From the NCBI RefSeq assembly GCF_013041615.1, contig NZ_JABEPQ010000006.1:62001-126000 (forward strand): a stretch of 64,000 bases of DNA. Reading direction: 5' to 3'. Of this stretch, positions 8,598 through 17,384 are shown in pieces (the first letter of the stretch is position 1; every line of letters begins with the position of its first letter). This DNA is from Knoellia koreensis (lineage in GTDB: Bacteria > Actinomycetota > Actinomycetes > Actinomycetales > Dermatophilaceae). The position numbers were made by a program, and so were the translations under genes. Under the pieces are notes generated by a model. It saw nothing but the letters and a program-made list of their open reading frames with translations, made no database searches and was not told the origin of the DNA.

Positions 8598-9689
8598 TCA
8601 GCGCTCCTCGGTGCCGGCGATGAAGGCCTCGAGCTTGGCGCGGCCCTCGGTGTCCTCACGCTGCACCGGCGGCGACTTCATGAGGTAGGACGAGGCGCTG
8701 ATCAGCGCACCGCCGACGCCGCGGTCCTTGGCGATCTTCGCCGCGCGGATGGCGTCGATGATGATGCCGGCGCTGTTGGGGGAGTCCCAGACCTCGAGCT
8801 TGTACTCGAGGTTCAGCGGCACGTCACCGAACGCGCGACCCTCGAGGCGCACGTAGGCCCACTTGCGGTCGTCGAGCCAGGCGACGTAGTCCGACGGGCC
8901 GATGTGGACGTTCTTGTCCTCGATCTTGCCGGCCAGCGAACCCGACAGGTTCGAGGTGACGGCCTGGGTCTTGGAGACCTTCTTGGACTCCAGGCGCTCG
9001 CGCTCGAGCATGTTCTTGAAGTCCATGTTGCCGCCGACGTTCAGCTGGTAGGTGCGGTCCAGCGTCACACCGCGGTCCTCGAACAGCTTGGCCATCACGC
9101 GGTGGGTGATGGTCGCGCCGACCTGGGACTTGATGTCGTCACCGACGATCGGCACACCGGCCGCCTCGAACTTCGCGGCCCACTCGGGGTCGGACGCGAT
9201 GAACACCGGCAGCGCGTTGACGAAGGCCACACCCGCGTCGATGGCGCACTGGGCGTAGAACTTGTCGGCCTCCTCCGAGCCCACCGGCAGGTAGGACACG
9301 AGGACGTCGACCTTCTGGTCCTTCAGCGTCTGGACGATGTCGACCGGCTCGGCGTCGGACTCCTCGATGGTCATCGCGTAGTACTTGCCGATGCCGTCGA
9401 GGGTGTGGCCGCGCTGGACGGTGACACCGGTCGGCGGCACGTCCGCGATCTTGATCGTGTTGTTCTCGCTGTTGTTGATCGCCTCGGCGAGGTCGAAGCC
9501 GACCTTCTTGGCGTCCACGTCGAAGGCGGCGACGAACTCGACGTCCTTGACGTGGTAGTCGCCGAACTGGACGTGCATGAGGCCGGGCACGGTGCCGGCC
9601 GGGTCAGCGTCCTTGTAGTACTCGACGCCCTGCACGAGCGAGCTCGCGCAGTTGCCGACGCCGACGATGGCGACGCGCACGGATCCCAT
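8598..9689 (-). CDS. ino1: Inositol-3-phosphate synthase (D-myo-inositol-3-phosphate synthase), 363 aa
   Basis: Converts glucose 6-phosphate to inositol 3-phosphate using NAD+, the first step towards phosphatidylinositol and mycothiol in actinobacteria. The N-terminal Rossmann motif [12 protein letters not shown] is intact, and the later [16 protein letters not shown] and KDRGVGGAL segments are the catalytic core of the short actinobacterial/archaeal type. The length equals that of mycobacterial Ino1 (Rv0046c). The ribosome site AAGGAG overlaps the stop of the upstream padR gene, whose TAA is 4 bp before this ATG, so the two are one transcript and expression is probably set by the PadR repressor. 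Confidence 0.95.
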   Translation of the reverse strand: MGSVRVAIVGVGNCASSLVQGVEYYKDADPAGTVPGLMHVQFGDYHVKDVEFVAAFDVDAKKVGFDLAEAINNSENNTIKIADVPPTGVTVQRGHTLDGIGKYYAMTIEESDAEPVDIVQTLKDQKVDVLVSYLPVGSEEADKFYAQCAIDAGVAFVNALPVFIASDPEWAAKFEAAGVPIVGDDIKSQVGATITHRVMAKLFEDRGVTLDRTYQLNVGGNMDFKNMLERERLESKKVSKTQAVTSNLSGSLAGKIEDKNVHIGPSDYVAWLDDRKWAYVRLEGRAFGDVPLNLEYKLEVWDSPNSAGIIIDAIRAAKIAKDRGVGGALISASSYLMKSPPVQREDTEGRAKLEAFIAGTEER

Positions 9690-9693
9690 GGTG

Positions 9694-10347
9694 TTACTCC
9701 TTGTTTCCGGGGGAGGGGGTGGTTCGGGTGGTGCTGGGGGTGGTGCTCGAGCTGGCGCTCGTGGTCGTGCCGGTATGCCGCGGGGTTGCCTGCGCGGGAA
9801 CGTTCCGCTCGGCGGTGATCAGCTCGTTGAGCCAACGCACCTCGCGCTCGGCCGCGTCCTCACCGTGCTGCTGGAGCGCAGCGGTGTAGGCGTCGAGGCG
9901 CTCGCGGTTCTTCGCCGACGTCGCGCGGATCGAGTCGAGCCGCTCCTCGAGCCGGCTGCGCCGGCCCTCGAGGATGCGCAACCGGACCTCGGCCTCGGTG
10001 CGGGCGAAGAACGCGAAGTGGACGTCGAACGTGTCGTCCTCCCACGCGGTCGGCCCGGCCTCCTTGGCGAGGTCCTGGAAGTGCTCCTTGCCGTCGGCGG
10101 TCAGCTCGTAGACGATCCGGCCGCGCTTGGACCCGGCCGTGATGGCGGTGACCGTCGGGTCCTGGCTCTCGGTGATCAGGCCCCGGTCGAGCAGGGTCCG
10201 CAGGCAGGGGTAGAGCGTGCCGTAGGACAGGGCACGGAACACACCGAGCGCGGCGTTGAGCCGCTTGCGCAGCTCGTAGCCGTGCATCGGGGACTCGTGC
10301 AGCAGGCCGAGGACGGCGAACTCCAACAGCTCCGACCGGCGGCTCAC
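9694..10347 (-). CDS. PadR family transcriptional repressor, 217 aa
   Basis: Winged-helix regulator: residues 5-80 carry the PadR signature ([23 protein letters not shown] and [13 protein letters not shown]). Residues about 90-180 form the coiled-coil dimerisation region (Vir_act_alpha_C type), followed by a Ser/Thr-rich disordered tail of about 35 residues. The GTG start is chosen because GGGAGG lies 7 nt upstream; a longer in-frame start would add a non-conserved extension. It is the first gene of a padR-ino1 operon, the same pairing as Rv0047c-Rv0046c in Mycobacterium tuberculosis. A perfect 29-bp palindrome about 85 bp upstream is the likely autoregulatory operator. Confidence 0.9.
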   Translation of the reverse strand: MSRRSELLEFAVLGLLHESPMHGYELRKRLNAALGVFRALSYGTLYPCLRTLLDRGLITESQDPTVTAITAGSKRGRIVYELTADGKEHFQDLAKEAGPTAWEDDTFDVHFAFFARTEAEVRLRILEGRRSRLEERLDSIRATSAKNRERLDAYTAALQQHGEDAAEREVRWLNELITAERNVPAQATPRHTGTTTSASSSTTPSTTRTTPSPGNKE

Positions 10348-10429
10348 GGCACCTCCCTTCCGCACGCGGCATACGAACTCGTGGTGGACGTCAGGCACCG
10401 GGAAGGTGACCGACAGCCGTACTCTAGCA

Positions 10430-10458
10430 CCCAGATATATCGGCCCGATATATCTGGG
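10430..10458. promoter_or_regulatory. PadR operator palindrome in the padR-ino1 promoter
   Basis: CCCAGATATATCGG and its exact reverse complement are separated by a single C, giving a perfect 14+1+14 palindrome. The AT core ATATATC/GATATAT stands out sharply in a 70% GC setting. It lies 83-111 bp upstream of the padR GTG and 8 bp beyond the end of the ROK gene, so it most likely controls padR-ino1. PadR proteins commonly bind AT-rich dyads, so autoregulation is a well-motivated inference. Confidence 0.75.
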
Positions 10459-10465
10459 ACCAGGG

Positions 10466-11620
10466 TCAGGCGCCGAGCCGCGCGTTGACCGCTGCCGCGG
10501 AGAAGACCTCGTCGACCACGGCGTGGGCGAGGCCGACCACCGCGGCGTCGTCGCCGAGCCGGCCCATCTCGAGGGTGAGGTGCCGGGTCGCCCGGGCCGG
10601 CGTCAGCCGGTAGAGGGTCTCGCGCAGCCCGGCCAGCAGGGGAGCCGACGACATGGCGCCGCCGACCACGACGACCTCCGGGTTGAGCACGCAGACCACC
10701 GTGGCCAGGACCTCGCCGATCAGCTGCCCGGCCTCCCGGGTGAGCTGGTCGGCGTCGGCGTTGCCGTGGGCGACGAGCCGACCCACGTCGCGACCCGACT
10801 GCGCGGGTATGCCGCGTTCGCGCAGCTTGGCGGCGACCGCGCGGCCGCTGGCGACCGCGGCCAGGCAGCCGCGGGCACCGCACTGGCACAGCGCATCCGG
10901 GTGGTCGCGCAACCGCACGTGCCCGATGTCGCCGGCCCCGCCGTCGAGCCCGCGGTAGGGGCGGCCGTCGATGATGATGCCGGTGCCGATGCCGGTCGCG
11001 ACCTTGAGCAGGCACATGGCGCGGGTGGTGGAGGGGCGCGACCGCTCCTCGCCGATGGCGGCCGCGTCGGCGTCGTTGGCGGTGACCACGGGTATGCCGG
11101 GCAGCGCGGCCGCCACCTCGTCGGCCATGGGGTAGCCGTCCCAGCCCGGCATCATCGGCGGCTGGTTGGGGCGGCCCGTGAGGGGGTCCACCGGTCCCGG
11201 GATGCTCAGGCCGAAGCCGCAGACCGATGAGACGGGCGTGGCGGTCCGCTCGAGCAGGGCGGTGACGGCTGCGGTGATGGCCGCCAGGGTCGGTGCCGGT
11301 CCGTCCGTCACGTCCAGCGCGATCTCCTCGACCGCGACGGGTTGCGCGACCAGGTCGGTCAGGGCGATCCGGGCATGGGTGGTGTCGACCGCCACCGCCA
11401 CCACCTTGGCGTGGTCGGCGTGGAAGCGCAGCAGCCGCGCGCGCCGCCCCGAGGAGGCGCCGGCGCCGCCGTCGTCGACGACCAGCCCGGCGGACAGCAG
11501 GGTGTCGACCCGGCGGCTGAGGGTCATCCGGGACAGGCCGGTCTGCTCGAGCAGGGCACCGCGCGTCGTCGCCTCGCCCGCGCGGATGAGGGCCAGCACG
11601 TCTCCTGGACCGGTGGGCAT
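10466..11620 (-). CDS. ROK family transcriptional repressor (NagC/XylR type), 384 aa
   Basis: N-terminal winged helix (ALLEQTGLSRMTLSRRVDTLLSAGLV) followed by a ROK sugar-binding domain: ATP-like phosphate loop FGLSIPGPV, GxGxGIIIDG and the zinc signature starting GHVRL and continuing CQCGARGCL. The ATG with AAAGGAG upstream was chosen; residues further upstream are not family-like. It is divergent from the solute-binding-protein operon starting at 11846, the usual placement for a ROK repressor of a sugar uptake and breakdown operon. Two isoleucine codons read ATA, both inside the GTATGCCG word (10805, 11092). The inducer is presumably a sugar or glycoside phosphate from the regulon, not determinable here. 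Confidence 0.88.
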   Translation of the reverse strand: MPTGPGDVLALIRAGEATTRGALLEQTGLSRMTLSRRVDTLLSAGLVVDDGGAGASSGRRARLLRFHADHAKVVAVAVDTTHARIALTDLVAQPVAVEEIALDVTDGPAPTLAAITAAVTALLERTATPVSSVCGFGLSIPGPVDPLTGRPNQPPMMPGWDGYPMADEVAAALPGIPVVTANDADAAAIGEERSRPSTTRAMCLLKVATGIGTGIIIDGRPYRGLDGGAGDIGHVRLRDHPDALCQCGARGCLAAVASGRAVAAKLRERGIPAQSGRDVGRLVAHGNADADQLTREAGQLIGEVLATVVCVLNPEVVVVGGAMSSAPLLAGLRETLYRLTPARATRHLTLEMGRLGDDAAVVGLAHAVVDEVFSAAAVNARLGA

Positions 11621-11690
11621 CGCGGGCTCCTTTGCAGGGCGTGCAGGCCGCTGACCTGCACCGTTCAAGTGGCGAGCGCCACACCGAGGA

Positions 11691-11751
11691 TAGACACTGG
11701 GACGTAGATGCCAAGTCCGTGGACATTTGATGTCTAAAAGCGTGCATCAAA
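11691..11751. promoter_or_regulatory. Divergent promoter/operator region between ROK gene and sugar operon
   Basis: The 225-bp gap between the divergent genes holds an AT-rich island with several dyads: TTTGATG (11726-11732) with CATCAAA (11745-11751), 12 bp apart; TAGACA (11691) with TGTCTA (11731); and GTCCGTGGAC (11715-11724). TTTGATG/CATCAAA is the best candidate for a ROK operator. The TATCCT complement at 11687-11692 could be a -10 for the ROK gene. Assignments are by eye only. Confidence 0.45.
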
Positions 11752-11845
11752 CGGGGACTGCGTGACGAGGCCGCATCGAAGGGCTGCCGCGACGGGGCGG
11801 TGGCCGCCTTCGGCGGACCCTCCGACCGCGTGAGGAAGTGGGCCA

Positions 11846-13282
11846 ATGACGACACACTCATCGACCACCGCGCGCCCGCCGCACCGGCGCAGGTCACACC
11901 GGGTGCGGCGCGCCCTCGTGGCCCTCGTGGCCGCCAGCGTGGTCGCGGTCCTGGCGGCCTGCTCGGGCGGGTCCACCGCCCGCAACGCCGGGCCCGGCAT
12001 CACAGTCTGGATCGTCGAGGACCTTCCCGACCGGGTCAAGGCCACCCAGGCGATCGTCGACGACTTCACCAAGGCCAGCGGCATACCGGTCGAGCTGGTG
12101 CCGGTCGCGGAGGACCAGTTCAACCAGCTGCTCATCTCCTCGGCCGCCGCCGGTGACCTGCCCGACGTCGTCGGCGGGGTGCCGCTGGCGCAGGTGCGCT
12201 CGATGTCGGCCAACGAGCTCATCGACACCGCCGCCGTCGGCCGCGCCCTGCAGGCGCTCGACCCCTCCACGTTCTCCGACCGGGCGCTCAGCCTCACCCG
12301 CGACGGACAGACCCCGCTCGCGGTGCCCAGCGAGACCTGGATGCAGCTGCTCTTCTACCGCGCCGACCTGTTCGCGCAAGCCGGGCTCGCGCCGCCGACG
12401 TCGTACGACACCGTCATGGCGGCCGCCAAGGCCCTCGACAAGGGCGACATGGCCGGGTTCGTCGGGGCGACCGCCCCCGGTGACGCGTTCACCGAGCAGA
12501 CCTTCGAGCAGGTCGCGCTCGGCAACAACTGCCAGCTGGTGCAGCAGGACGGCAAGGTCGGCCTCGACGACAAGGCCTGCCTCGAGGCGTTCACCTTCTA
12601 CGGCGACCTGATCGACAAGTACTCCGTGCCCGGCGCGCAGGACGTCGACACCACCCGCGCCGCCTACTTCGCGGGCCGGGCCGCCATGTTCATCTGGTCG
12701 ACCTTCGCCCTGGACGAGATGGCCGGGCTGCGCAACGACGCCAAGCCCAACTGCCCGCAGTGCACCAAGGACCCGACCTTCCTCGCCAAGAACACCGGAG
12801 TCGTCAACTCGATCTCCGGCCCGTCCGGCAAGGGCCCGGCCGCGTTCGGCGAGGTGACGTCGTGGACGATCACCGCCCAGTCCGCGGCCGACCCGTCGAC
12901 GAAGTTCGTCGAGTACATGTTCGGCGACGGCTACGTGCCGTGGATCGGGATCGCGCCCGAGGGCAAGCTGCCCGTGCGCCAGGGGACACCGGACGAGCCG
13001 AAGAAGTTCGCCGACGCCTGGGCCACGCTCCCCGCGGGTGTCGACACCAAGGCCCCGCTGAGCAAGTTCTACAAGCCCGAGGTGCTGCAGGCCCTGACCG
13101 GCAGCACCGAACAGCTGTCCCGGTGGGCCTTCGACCAGGGCCAGGGCAACCTGCTCGGCGCCCTACAGGGGGAGCAGCCGGTCGCCACCGCGGTCAACGA
13201 GGTCACCTCGGGCACCGACCCGGACAAGGCCGCCAAGGACGCGGCCGACACCGTCCGCGCGATCCAGGAGTCGCTGTCATGA
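11846..13282 (+). CDS. ABC transporter sugar-binding lipoprotein (family 1), 478 aa
   Basis: Extracellular solute-binding protein of a carbohydrate ABC importer. A twin-basic N-terminus and hydrophobic stretch end in a lipobox LAAC with Cys39 as the predicted lipidated residue. The mature part shows the family-1 features ITVWIVEDLPDR, a GDLPDVVGG motif and LFYRADLFAQAGL. GAGGAAG precedes the ATG. It heads a seven-gene operon of mostly overlapping genes (two permeases, two dehydrogenases, GH36, GH13_18). The ATPase is missing locally, as is common in actinobacteria that share one MsiK-type ATPase among sugar importers. One ATA codon falls in the GTATGCCG word (12079). Confidence 0.9.
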   Translation: MTTHSSTTARPPHRRRSHRVRRALVALVAASVVAVLAACSGGSTARNAGPGITVWIVEDLPDRVKATQAIVDDFTKASGIPVELVPVAEDQFNQLLISSAAAGDLPDVVGGVPLAQVRSMSANELIDTAAVGRALQALDPSTFSDRALSLTRDGQTPLAVPSETWMQLLFYRADLFAQAGLAPPTSYDTVMAAAKALDKGDMAGFVGATAPGDAFTEQTFEQVALGNNCQLVQQDGKVGLDDKACLEAFTFYGDLIDKYSVPGAQDVDTTRAAYFAGRAAMFIWSTFALDEMAGLRNDAKPNCPQCTKDPTFLAKNTGVVNSISGPSGKGPAAFGEVTSWTITAQSAADPSTKFVEYMFGDGYVPWIGIAPEGKLPVRQGTPDEPKKFADAWATLPAGVDTKAPLSKFYKPEVLQALTGSTEQLSRWAFDQGQGNLLGALQGEQPVATAVNEVTSGTDPDKAAKDAADTVRAIQESLS

Positions 13283-14307
13283 GCACCGAGCTGGTCACCC
13301 CGTCGAGCGGCAGCAGGGACACCGGCGGTCGCGGTCCGGGCGCTGGACCCGGCATCGGCAAGGGCCGCCGCAAGAAGTCGGTCCAGGCCGCGGAGGAGGC
13401 GCGCACCGGGCTCGCGTTCATCTCACCGACACTCATCATCGTCCTGGTGATGGTCGTCCTGCCGATCCTGTGGACCGTCTCGCTCGCCTTCCAGAAGATC
13501 AAGCTGCTCGACCTGCGCAACGCCGGGGTCATCGGCGACTACACGCTCGACAACTTCGCCGCAGTCCTCACCTCCGGCGGCTTCCTCCAGGCGCTGCTCA
13601 CCACCCTCGCCTACTCGATCTTCGGCACGGCATTCGCGCTCGCCATCGGGCTCGTCGCGGCGCTCGCGCTGCGCCGCCCGTTCCGCGGCCGAGGCCTGGT
13701 GCGGGCCGTGCTGCTGCTGCCCTACGTCGCGCCGGTGGTGGCCGCGGCGTTCGTCTGGTCCACCGCGCTCAACCCGCAGTACGGCATCGTCAACGACTGG
13801 GGCCAGGGGCTGCTCGGGTGGAAGGAACCGATCGCGTTCCTGTCGTCACGCTCGGACGACCTGTCCATCCTCGGCCTCGACATCGGCGTGCCGACGGCCC
13901 TGCTCACCGTGATCGCGTTCGAGGCGTGGCGCTCGTTCCCGTTCGCCTTCCTCTTCCTCACCGCACGGCTCGAGGCGATGCCGGACACGTTCGAGGAGGC
14001 GGCGGTCATCGACGGTGCCACGCCGCTGCAGCGGTTCCGCTACATCGTCTTCCCGCAGCTGTGGCCGACCCTCGCGGTGCTGTCCGTGCTGCGCTTCATC
14101 TGGACCTTCAACAACTTCGACGACATCTACCTGCTGACCGGTGGCGGCGCCGGCACCGAGGTCGTCGCCGTCCGGGTCTTCAACTACCTCACCGCCCGCT
14201 ACGACATCGGTGCGGCCGCGGCCCAGGCGCTGGTGCTGGCCGCGATCCTGGCGGTGCTGGTGCTGGTCTACCTCAAGCTGTTCGGCCGATCGGAGGACGC
14301 CGCATGA
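13279..14307 (+). CDS. Sugar ABC transporter permease (MalF type), 342 aa
   Basis: Six-helix inner-membrane permease of the carbohydrate uptake family 1. A basic 40-residue N-terminus precedes the first helix (LIIVLVMVVLPILWTVSLAF). The EAA loop that contacts the ATPase reads EEAAVIDGATPLQRF, the MalF/G consensus. The ATG overlaps the stop of the binding-protein gene by 4 bp (ATGA), and its own stop overlaps the next permease the same way, so the subunits are co-translated. Confidence 0.92.
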   Translation: MSTELVTPSSGSRDTGGRGPGAGPGIGKGRRKKSVQAAEEARTGLAFISPTLIIVLVMVVLPILWTVSLAFQKIKLLDLRNAGVIGDYTLDNFAAVLTSGGFLQALLTTLAYSIFGTAFALAIGLVAALALRRPFRGRGLVRAVLLLPYVAPVVAAAFVWSTALNPQYGIVNDWGQGLLGWKEPIAFLSSRSDDLSILGLDIGVPTALLTVIAFEAWRSFPFAFLFLTARLEAMPDTFEEAAVIDGATPLQRFRYIVFPQLWPTLAVLSVLRFIWTFNNFDDIYLLTGGGAGTEVVAVRVFNYLTARYDIGAAAAQALVLAAILAVLVLVYLKLFGRSEDAA

Positions 14308-15209
14308 GCACCGTGACCGCGGAGAACGCCGGCCAGGCGCACACCCGGCGCAACGCCATCGAGGAACGGGTGCTGCGGGTGCTGCGCCCCATCGTCATCG
14401 TCCTGCTCATCGCGATCGCCGTCCTGCCGTTCTGGTACATGCTCGTGCTGTCCTTCCGGCCGCTGGACAACGTGCTGCAGTCGCCGGGGCGGCTGTTCTT
14501 CACCCCGGCCGAGTTCGACCCGAGCACCTATGTCGACGTGCTCAAGTCGGCGGATGACGGCGGCCAGGGCTTCCTCACCTTCATCCGCAACAGCCTGCTC
14601 GTGGGGATCGGGACGGTGATCCTGTCGCTGTTGGTCGCCATCCCCGGTGCGTATGCCGTGAGCCGGCTCGAGTTCTTCGGTCGCCGGAAGATCTCGGCGT
14701 TGTTCCTCGCGATCTACTTCTTCCCCAGCATCCTGCTGGCGGTGCCGCTGTTCGTGTTCTACACCCGGATCGGTCTGCGCGGGTCGCTGTTCGGGCTGCT
14801 GTTCGTCTACGTCGCCCAGGTGGTTGCGGTGTCGATCTACATGCTGCGCAACTACTTCGACACGATCCCGCAGAGCCTGGAGGAGGCAGCCGCAATCGAC
14901 GGCGCCAGCCGGGTGCAGGTGATGCGCCGCATCAGCCTCCCACTGGCGATGCCGGCGATCGTGTCCAACGGGCTGTTCATCTTCATGATCGCCTGGAACG
15001 AGTTCCTGTTCGCGCTGCTGTTCCTGGTCGAGCGCCGCGAGAACTGGACCGTCTCCCTCGGCCTCTCCCAGCTCTCGGGGAGCATCGAGGTGCCGACCAC
15101 CACCCTGATGGCGGGTTCGGTGATCCTGACCCTGCCCATCATCGTGCTGTTCTTCGTCAGCGAACGATGGCTCACCGGTGGCCTCACCGCCGGCGCCGAG
15201 AAGGGCTGA
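14304..15209 (+). CDS. Sugar ABC transporter permease (MalG type), 301 aa
   Basis: Partner permease. Helices begin at IVIVLLIAIAVLPFWYMLVL; the EAA loop reads EEAAAIDGASRVQVM. It has the shorter six-helix layout typical of MalG-like subunits and follows the MalF-type gene with an ATGA overlap. Together with the upstream lipoprotein it forms the import channel for the substrate of this regulon. A GTATGCCG at 14651 encodes Tyr-Ala within AYAVSRLEF. Confidence 0.92.
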   Translation: MSTVTAENAGQAHTRRNAIEERVLRVLRPIVIVLLIAIAVLPFWYMLVLSFRPLDNVLQSPGRLFFTPAEFDPSTYVDVLKSADDGGQGFLTFIRNSLLVGIGTVILSLLVAIPGAYAVSRLEFFGRRKISALFLAIYFFPSILLAVPLFVFYTRIGLRGSLFGLLFVYVAQVVAVSIYMLRNYFDTIPQSLEEAAAIDGASRVQVMRRISLPLAMPAIVSNGLFIFMIAWNEFLFALLFLVERRENWTVSLGLSQLSGSIEVPTTTLMAGSVILTLPIIVLFFVSERWLTGGLTAGAEKG

Positions 15210-15216
15210 GCCGAGC

Positions 15217-16266
15217 TTGCCGTCCGTCGTCCAGTTCACCGCTCCCTACCAGGTCGACCTCGTCCCGACACCGCCCCAGGAGCTCCAGCCCGGTCACGTG
15301 CGGGTCGCCACGTGGTACTCGGGCATCTCCGCGGGCACCGAGCTCACGGCATACCGGGGCTCCAACACCTATCTCAACGGTGCCTGGGACACCGAGGCCC
15401 GCATCTTCCGCCCCGGTCCGCCCACGTTCGCCTACCCCGTGGTGGGCTGGGGGTACTCCGAGGTGGGGCAGGTCGTCGAGGTGGCCGATGACGTGTCCGA
15501 CCCGAAGGTCGGCGACGTCGTCTACGGGATCTGGGGCCACCGCAGCGACGCCGTCGTGCCCGCCGAGCGGCTTGCCGGCCGCGTCCTGGCACCCGACGTC
15601 GACCCACGACGCGGTGCCTTCGCGCGGGTGGGGGCCATCGCCCTCAACGCGATCCTCGCCGGCGACCTGCGCCTCGGGGACAAGGTGGCGATCTTCGGCC
15701 AAGGGGTCATCGGCCTGCTCGCGACCCGGCTCAGCGTGCTCAGCGGCAGCGAGGTGCTCGCCATCGACGTGCTCCCCAGCCGGCTCGAACACGCAAAGGA
15801 CTTCGGGGCCGCGACGACCGTCGTCGCCTCACCCAAGGTGGACACCGGGGAGGCGGTGCGCGAGGCCTTCCACGGGCCCGCCGACGTGGCGCTGGAGGTC
15901 AGCGGCAACGACATGGCGCTGCACCACGCGGTCCGCTCGGTCGGTGCCGACGGACTCGTCGTCGCCTCCGGCTACTACCAGGGTGGCGCCCCGAACCTGC
16001 GCCTCGGCGAGGAGTTCCACCACAACCGGGTGCGCATCGTGGCAAGCCAGATCTCCGGCACCCCCGTCATCCTCGGCACCCGGTGGGACCCGCAGCGGCT
16101 CGTGTCGGTGTTCATGGGCCAGGTGGCGGCCGGCCGCGTCGACGTTGAGTCGCTGGTCACCGATGTGGTCGACGCCGCGGACGTGGGTGAGGTGTTCGAG
16201 CGGCTCGACGAGGGCGACCCGCGGATCCTGCAGGTGTTGCTGCGGTTCGAGGGGGCGCCCGCATGA
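15217..16266 (+). CDS. Medium-chain (zinc-ADH-like) sugar dehydrogenase, YcjQ-like, about 349 aa
   Basis: NAD(P)-dependent MDR-superfamily dehydrogenase. The N-terminal half has the GroES-like fold with SGISAGTEL in place of the usual Cys-containing zinc loop, so the classical catalytic zinc ligand is absent. The C-terminal Rossmann domain shows KVAIFGQGVIGLLA. Start is uncertain: TTG at 15217, 8 bp after the permease stop, is preferred; the next in-frame choices are weaker. In the E. coli ycj cluster a similar enzyme (YcjQ) oxidises a guloside at C4, and here too it sits beside a Gfo/Idh/MocA enzyme and sugar permeases, so oxidation of a glycoside ring hydroxyl is a reasonable inference. Confidence 0.78.
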   Translation: MPSVVQFTAPYQVDLVPTPPQELQPGHVRVATWYSGISAGTELTAYRGSNTYLNGAWDTEARIFRPGPPTFAYPVVGWGYSEVGQVVEVADDVSDPKVGDVVYGIWGHRSDAVVPAERLAGRVLAPDVDPRRGAFARVGAIALNAILAGDLRLGDKVAIFGQGVIGLLATRLSVLSGSEVLAIDVLPSRLEHAKDFGAATTVVASPKVDTGEAVREAFHGPADVALEVSGNDMALHHAVRSVGADGLVVASGYYQGGAPNLRLGEEFHHNRVRIVASQISGTPVILGTRWDPQRLVSVFMGQVAAGRVDVESLVTDVVDAADVGEVFERLDEGDPRILQVLLRFEGAPA

Positions 16267-17384
16267 GCGGCGCCCACCCGGCGCCACCCGACGCCGACCC
16301 AGCGCTCGACCCCGGGCCACGGCTGCCCGCAGACCCGGCGCTGCGCGGAGGCGTCGCCATCCTCGGCGCAGGTGACATCGCCCGCACGGCCCACCTGCCG
16401 GCATACCGGCACTGGGGTGTCGGCGTCGTGGGCACCTGGTCGCCCGGCGCGGTCCGCGGTGACCGACCACCGGTGCGTGACGAGTTCCCTTTCGTGGAGC
16501 GGGAGTTCGCGACGCCCGAGGAGCTGCTGGCCGACGACGAGGTGCGCGTGGTCGACGTGGCCACGCCCGCCGCGGTGCGCCTGCCCTGGGTGCGGGCCGC
16601 GGTCGAGGCGGGCAAGCACGTGCTCGCCCAGAAGCCGCTGACCTCCGACGCAGCCGGTGTCACCGAGGTCGAGGAGATCCTCGCCGCGGCCGACCGCCGC
16701 GGGGTGCGGGTCGCGGTCAACCACAACGGCCGGTGGGCGCCGCCCTGGCGGGTGACGTCGCTGCTGCTGCGGCAGGGCGCGGTCGGTGACGTCGTCGGGG
16801 TGACGCACCTGCACGACAAGCCGCTGCCACCGCTGGTCGGCACCCCGTTCGACGACCTGGAGCACATGCTCGTCACCGACTACCTCGTGCACTGGCTCGA
16901 CATCACCCGGCTCTGGTTGCGCCCCGGCCGGGTCGTGCGGGTGCAGGCAGTGGAGTCGCGGTTGCCCGGCCAGCCGGTCGCGTCGCGCAACCCGTGGTCG
17001 GCCACCGTGCTGCTCACCACCGACACCGGTGCCACCGCGTGCATCCGGGTCGTCGGAGACGCCCAGGCCACGAGCGGGGGAGCGCCGTTCTGGGTGCACG
17101 GCACGCAGGGCACCATCCGCGGCAGCGTGCTGCTGGGCTCGGACCGGGTCGAGCTCGACCGCGACGGCGACGTGCGCACCCTGCCCACGCCGGGCGCGTG
17201 GTTCCCCGATGCGTTCGCCGCCAGCATGGGCGAGCTGCTGACGGCCATCGCGCAGGACCGCGAGCCCGAGAACTCCGCCACCGACGCCCTCGAGACCGTG
17301 CGGCTCGTGCTTGCCGCCCGGGACTCGGCGGCCGGGGGCGGGGCGCCGGTCGACCTTGCCGCGCAGGGGACGGGGACACCGTGA
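16263..17384 (+). CDS. Gfo/Idh/MocA family sugar oxidoreductase, YcjS-like, 373 aa
   Basis: Rossmann NAD-binding domain at residues about 35-150 (GVAILGAGDIARTAHLPAYR; the HVLAQKPLTSD segment carries the conserved EKP-type lysine as QKP). The C-terminal alpha/beta domain has HMLVTDYLVHWLDITRLW, whose D and H residues sit where catalytic residues lie in the family. An unusual proline-rich 30-residue N-terminus precedes the fold. ATG overlaps the previous stop. Such enzymes oxidise or reduce ring hydroxyls of sugars or inositols; paired with the preceding MDR enzyme it could epimerise a glycoside through keto intermediates before hydrolysis. Confidence 0.85.
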   Translation: MSGAHPAPPDADPALDPGPRLPADPALRGGVAILGAGDIARTAHLPAYRHWGVGVVGTWSPGAVRGDRPPVRDEFPFVEREFATPEELLADDEVRVVDVATPAAVRLPWVRAAVEAGKHVLAQKPLTSDAAGVTEVEEILAAADRRGVRVAVNHNGRWAPPWRVTSLLLRQGAVGDVVGVTHLHDKPLPPLVGTPFDDLEHMLVTDYLVHWLDITRLWLRPGRVVRVQAVESRLPGQPVASRNPWSATVLLTTDTGATACIRVVGDAQATSGGAPFWVHGTQGTIRGSVLLGSDRVELDRDGDVRTLPTPGAWFPDAFAASMGELLTAIAQDREPENSATDALETVRLVLAARDSAAGGGAPVDLAAQGTGTP

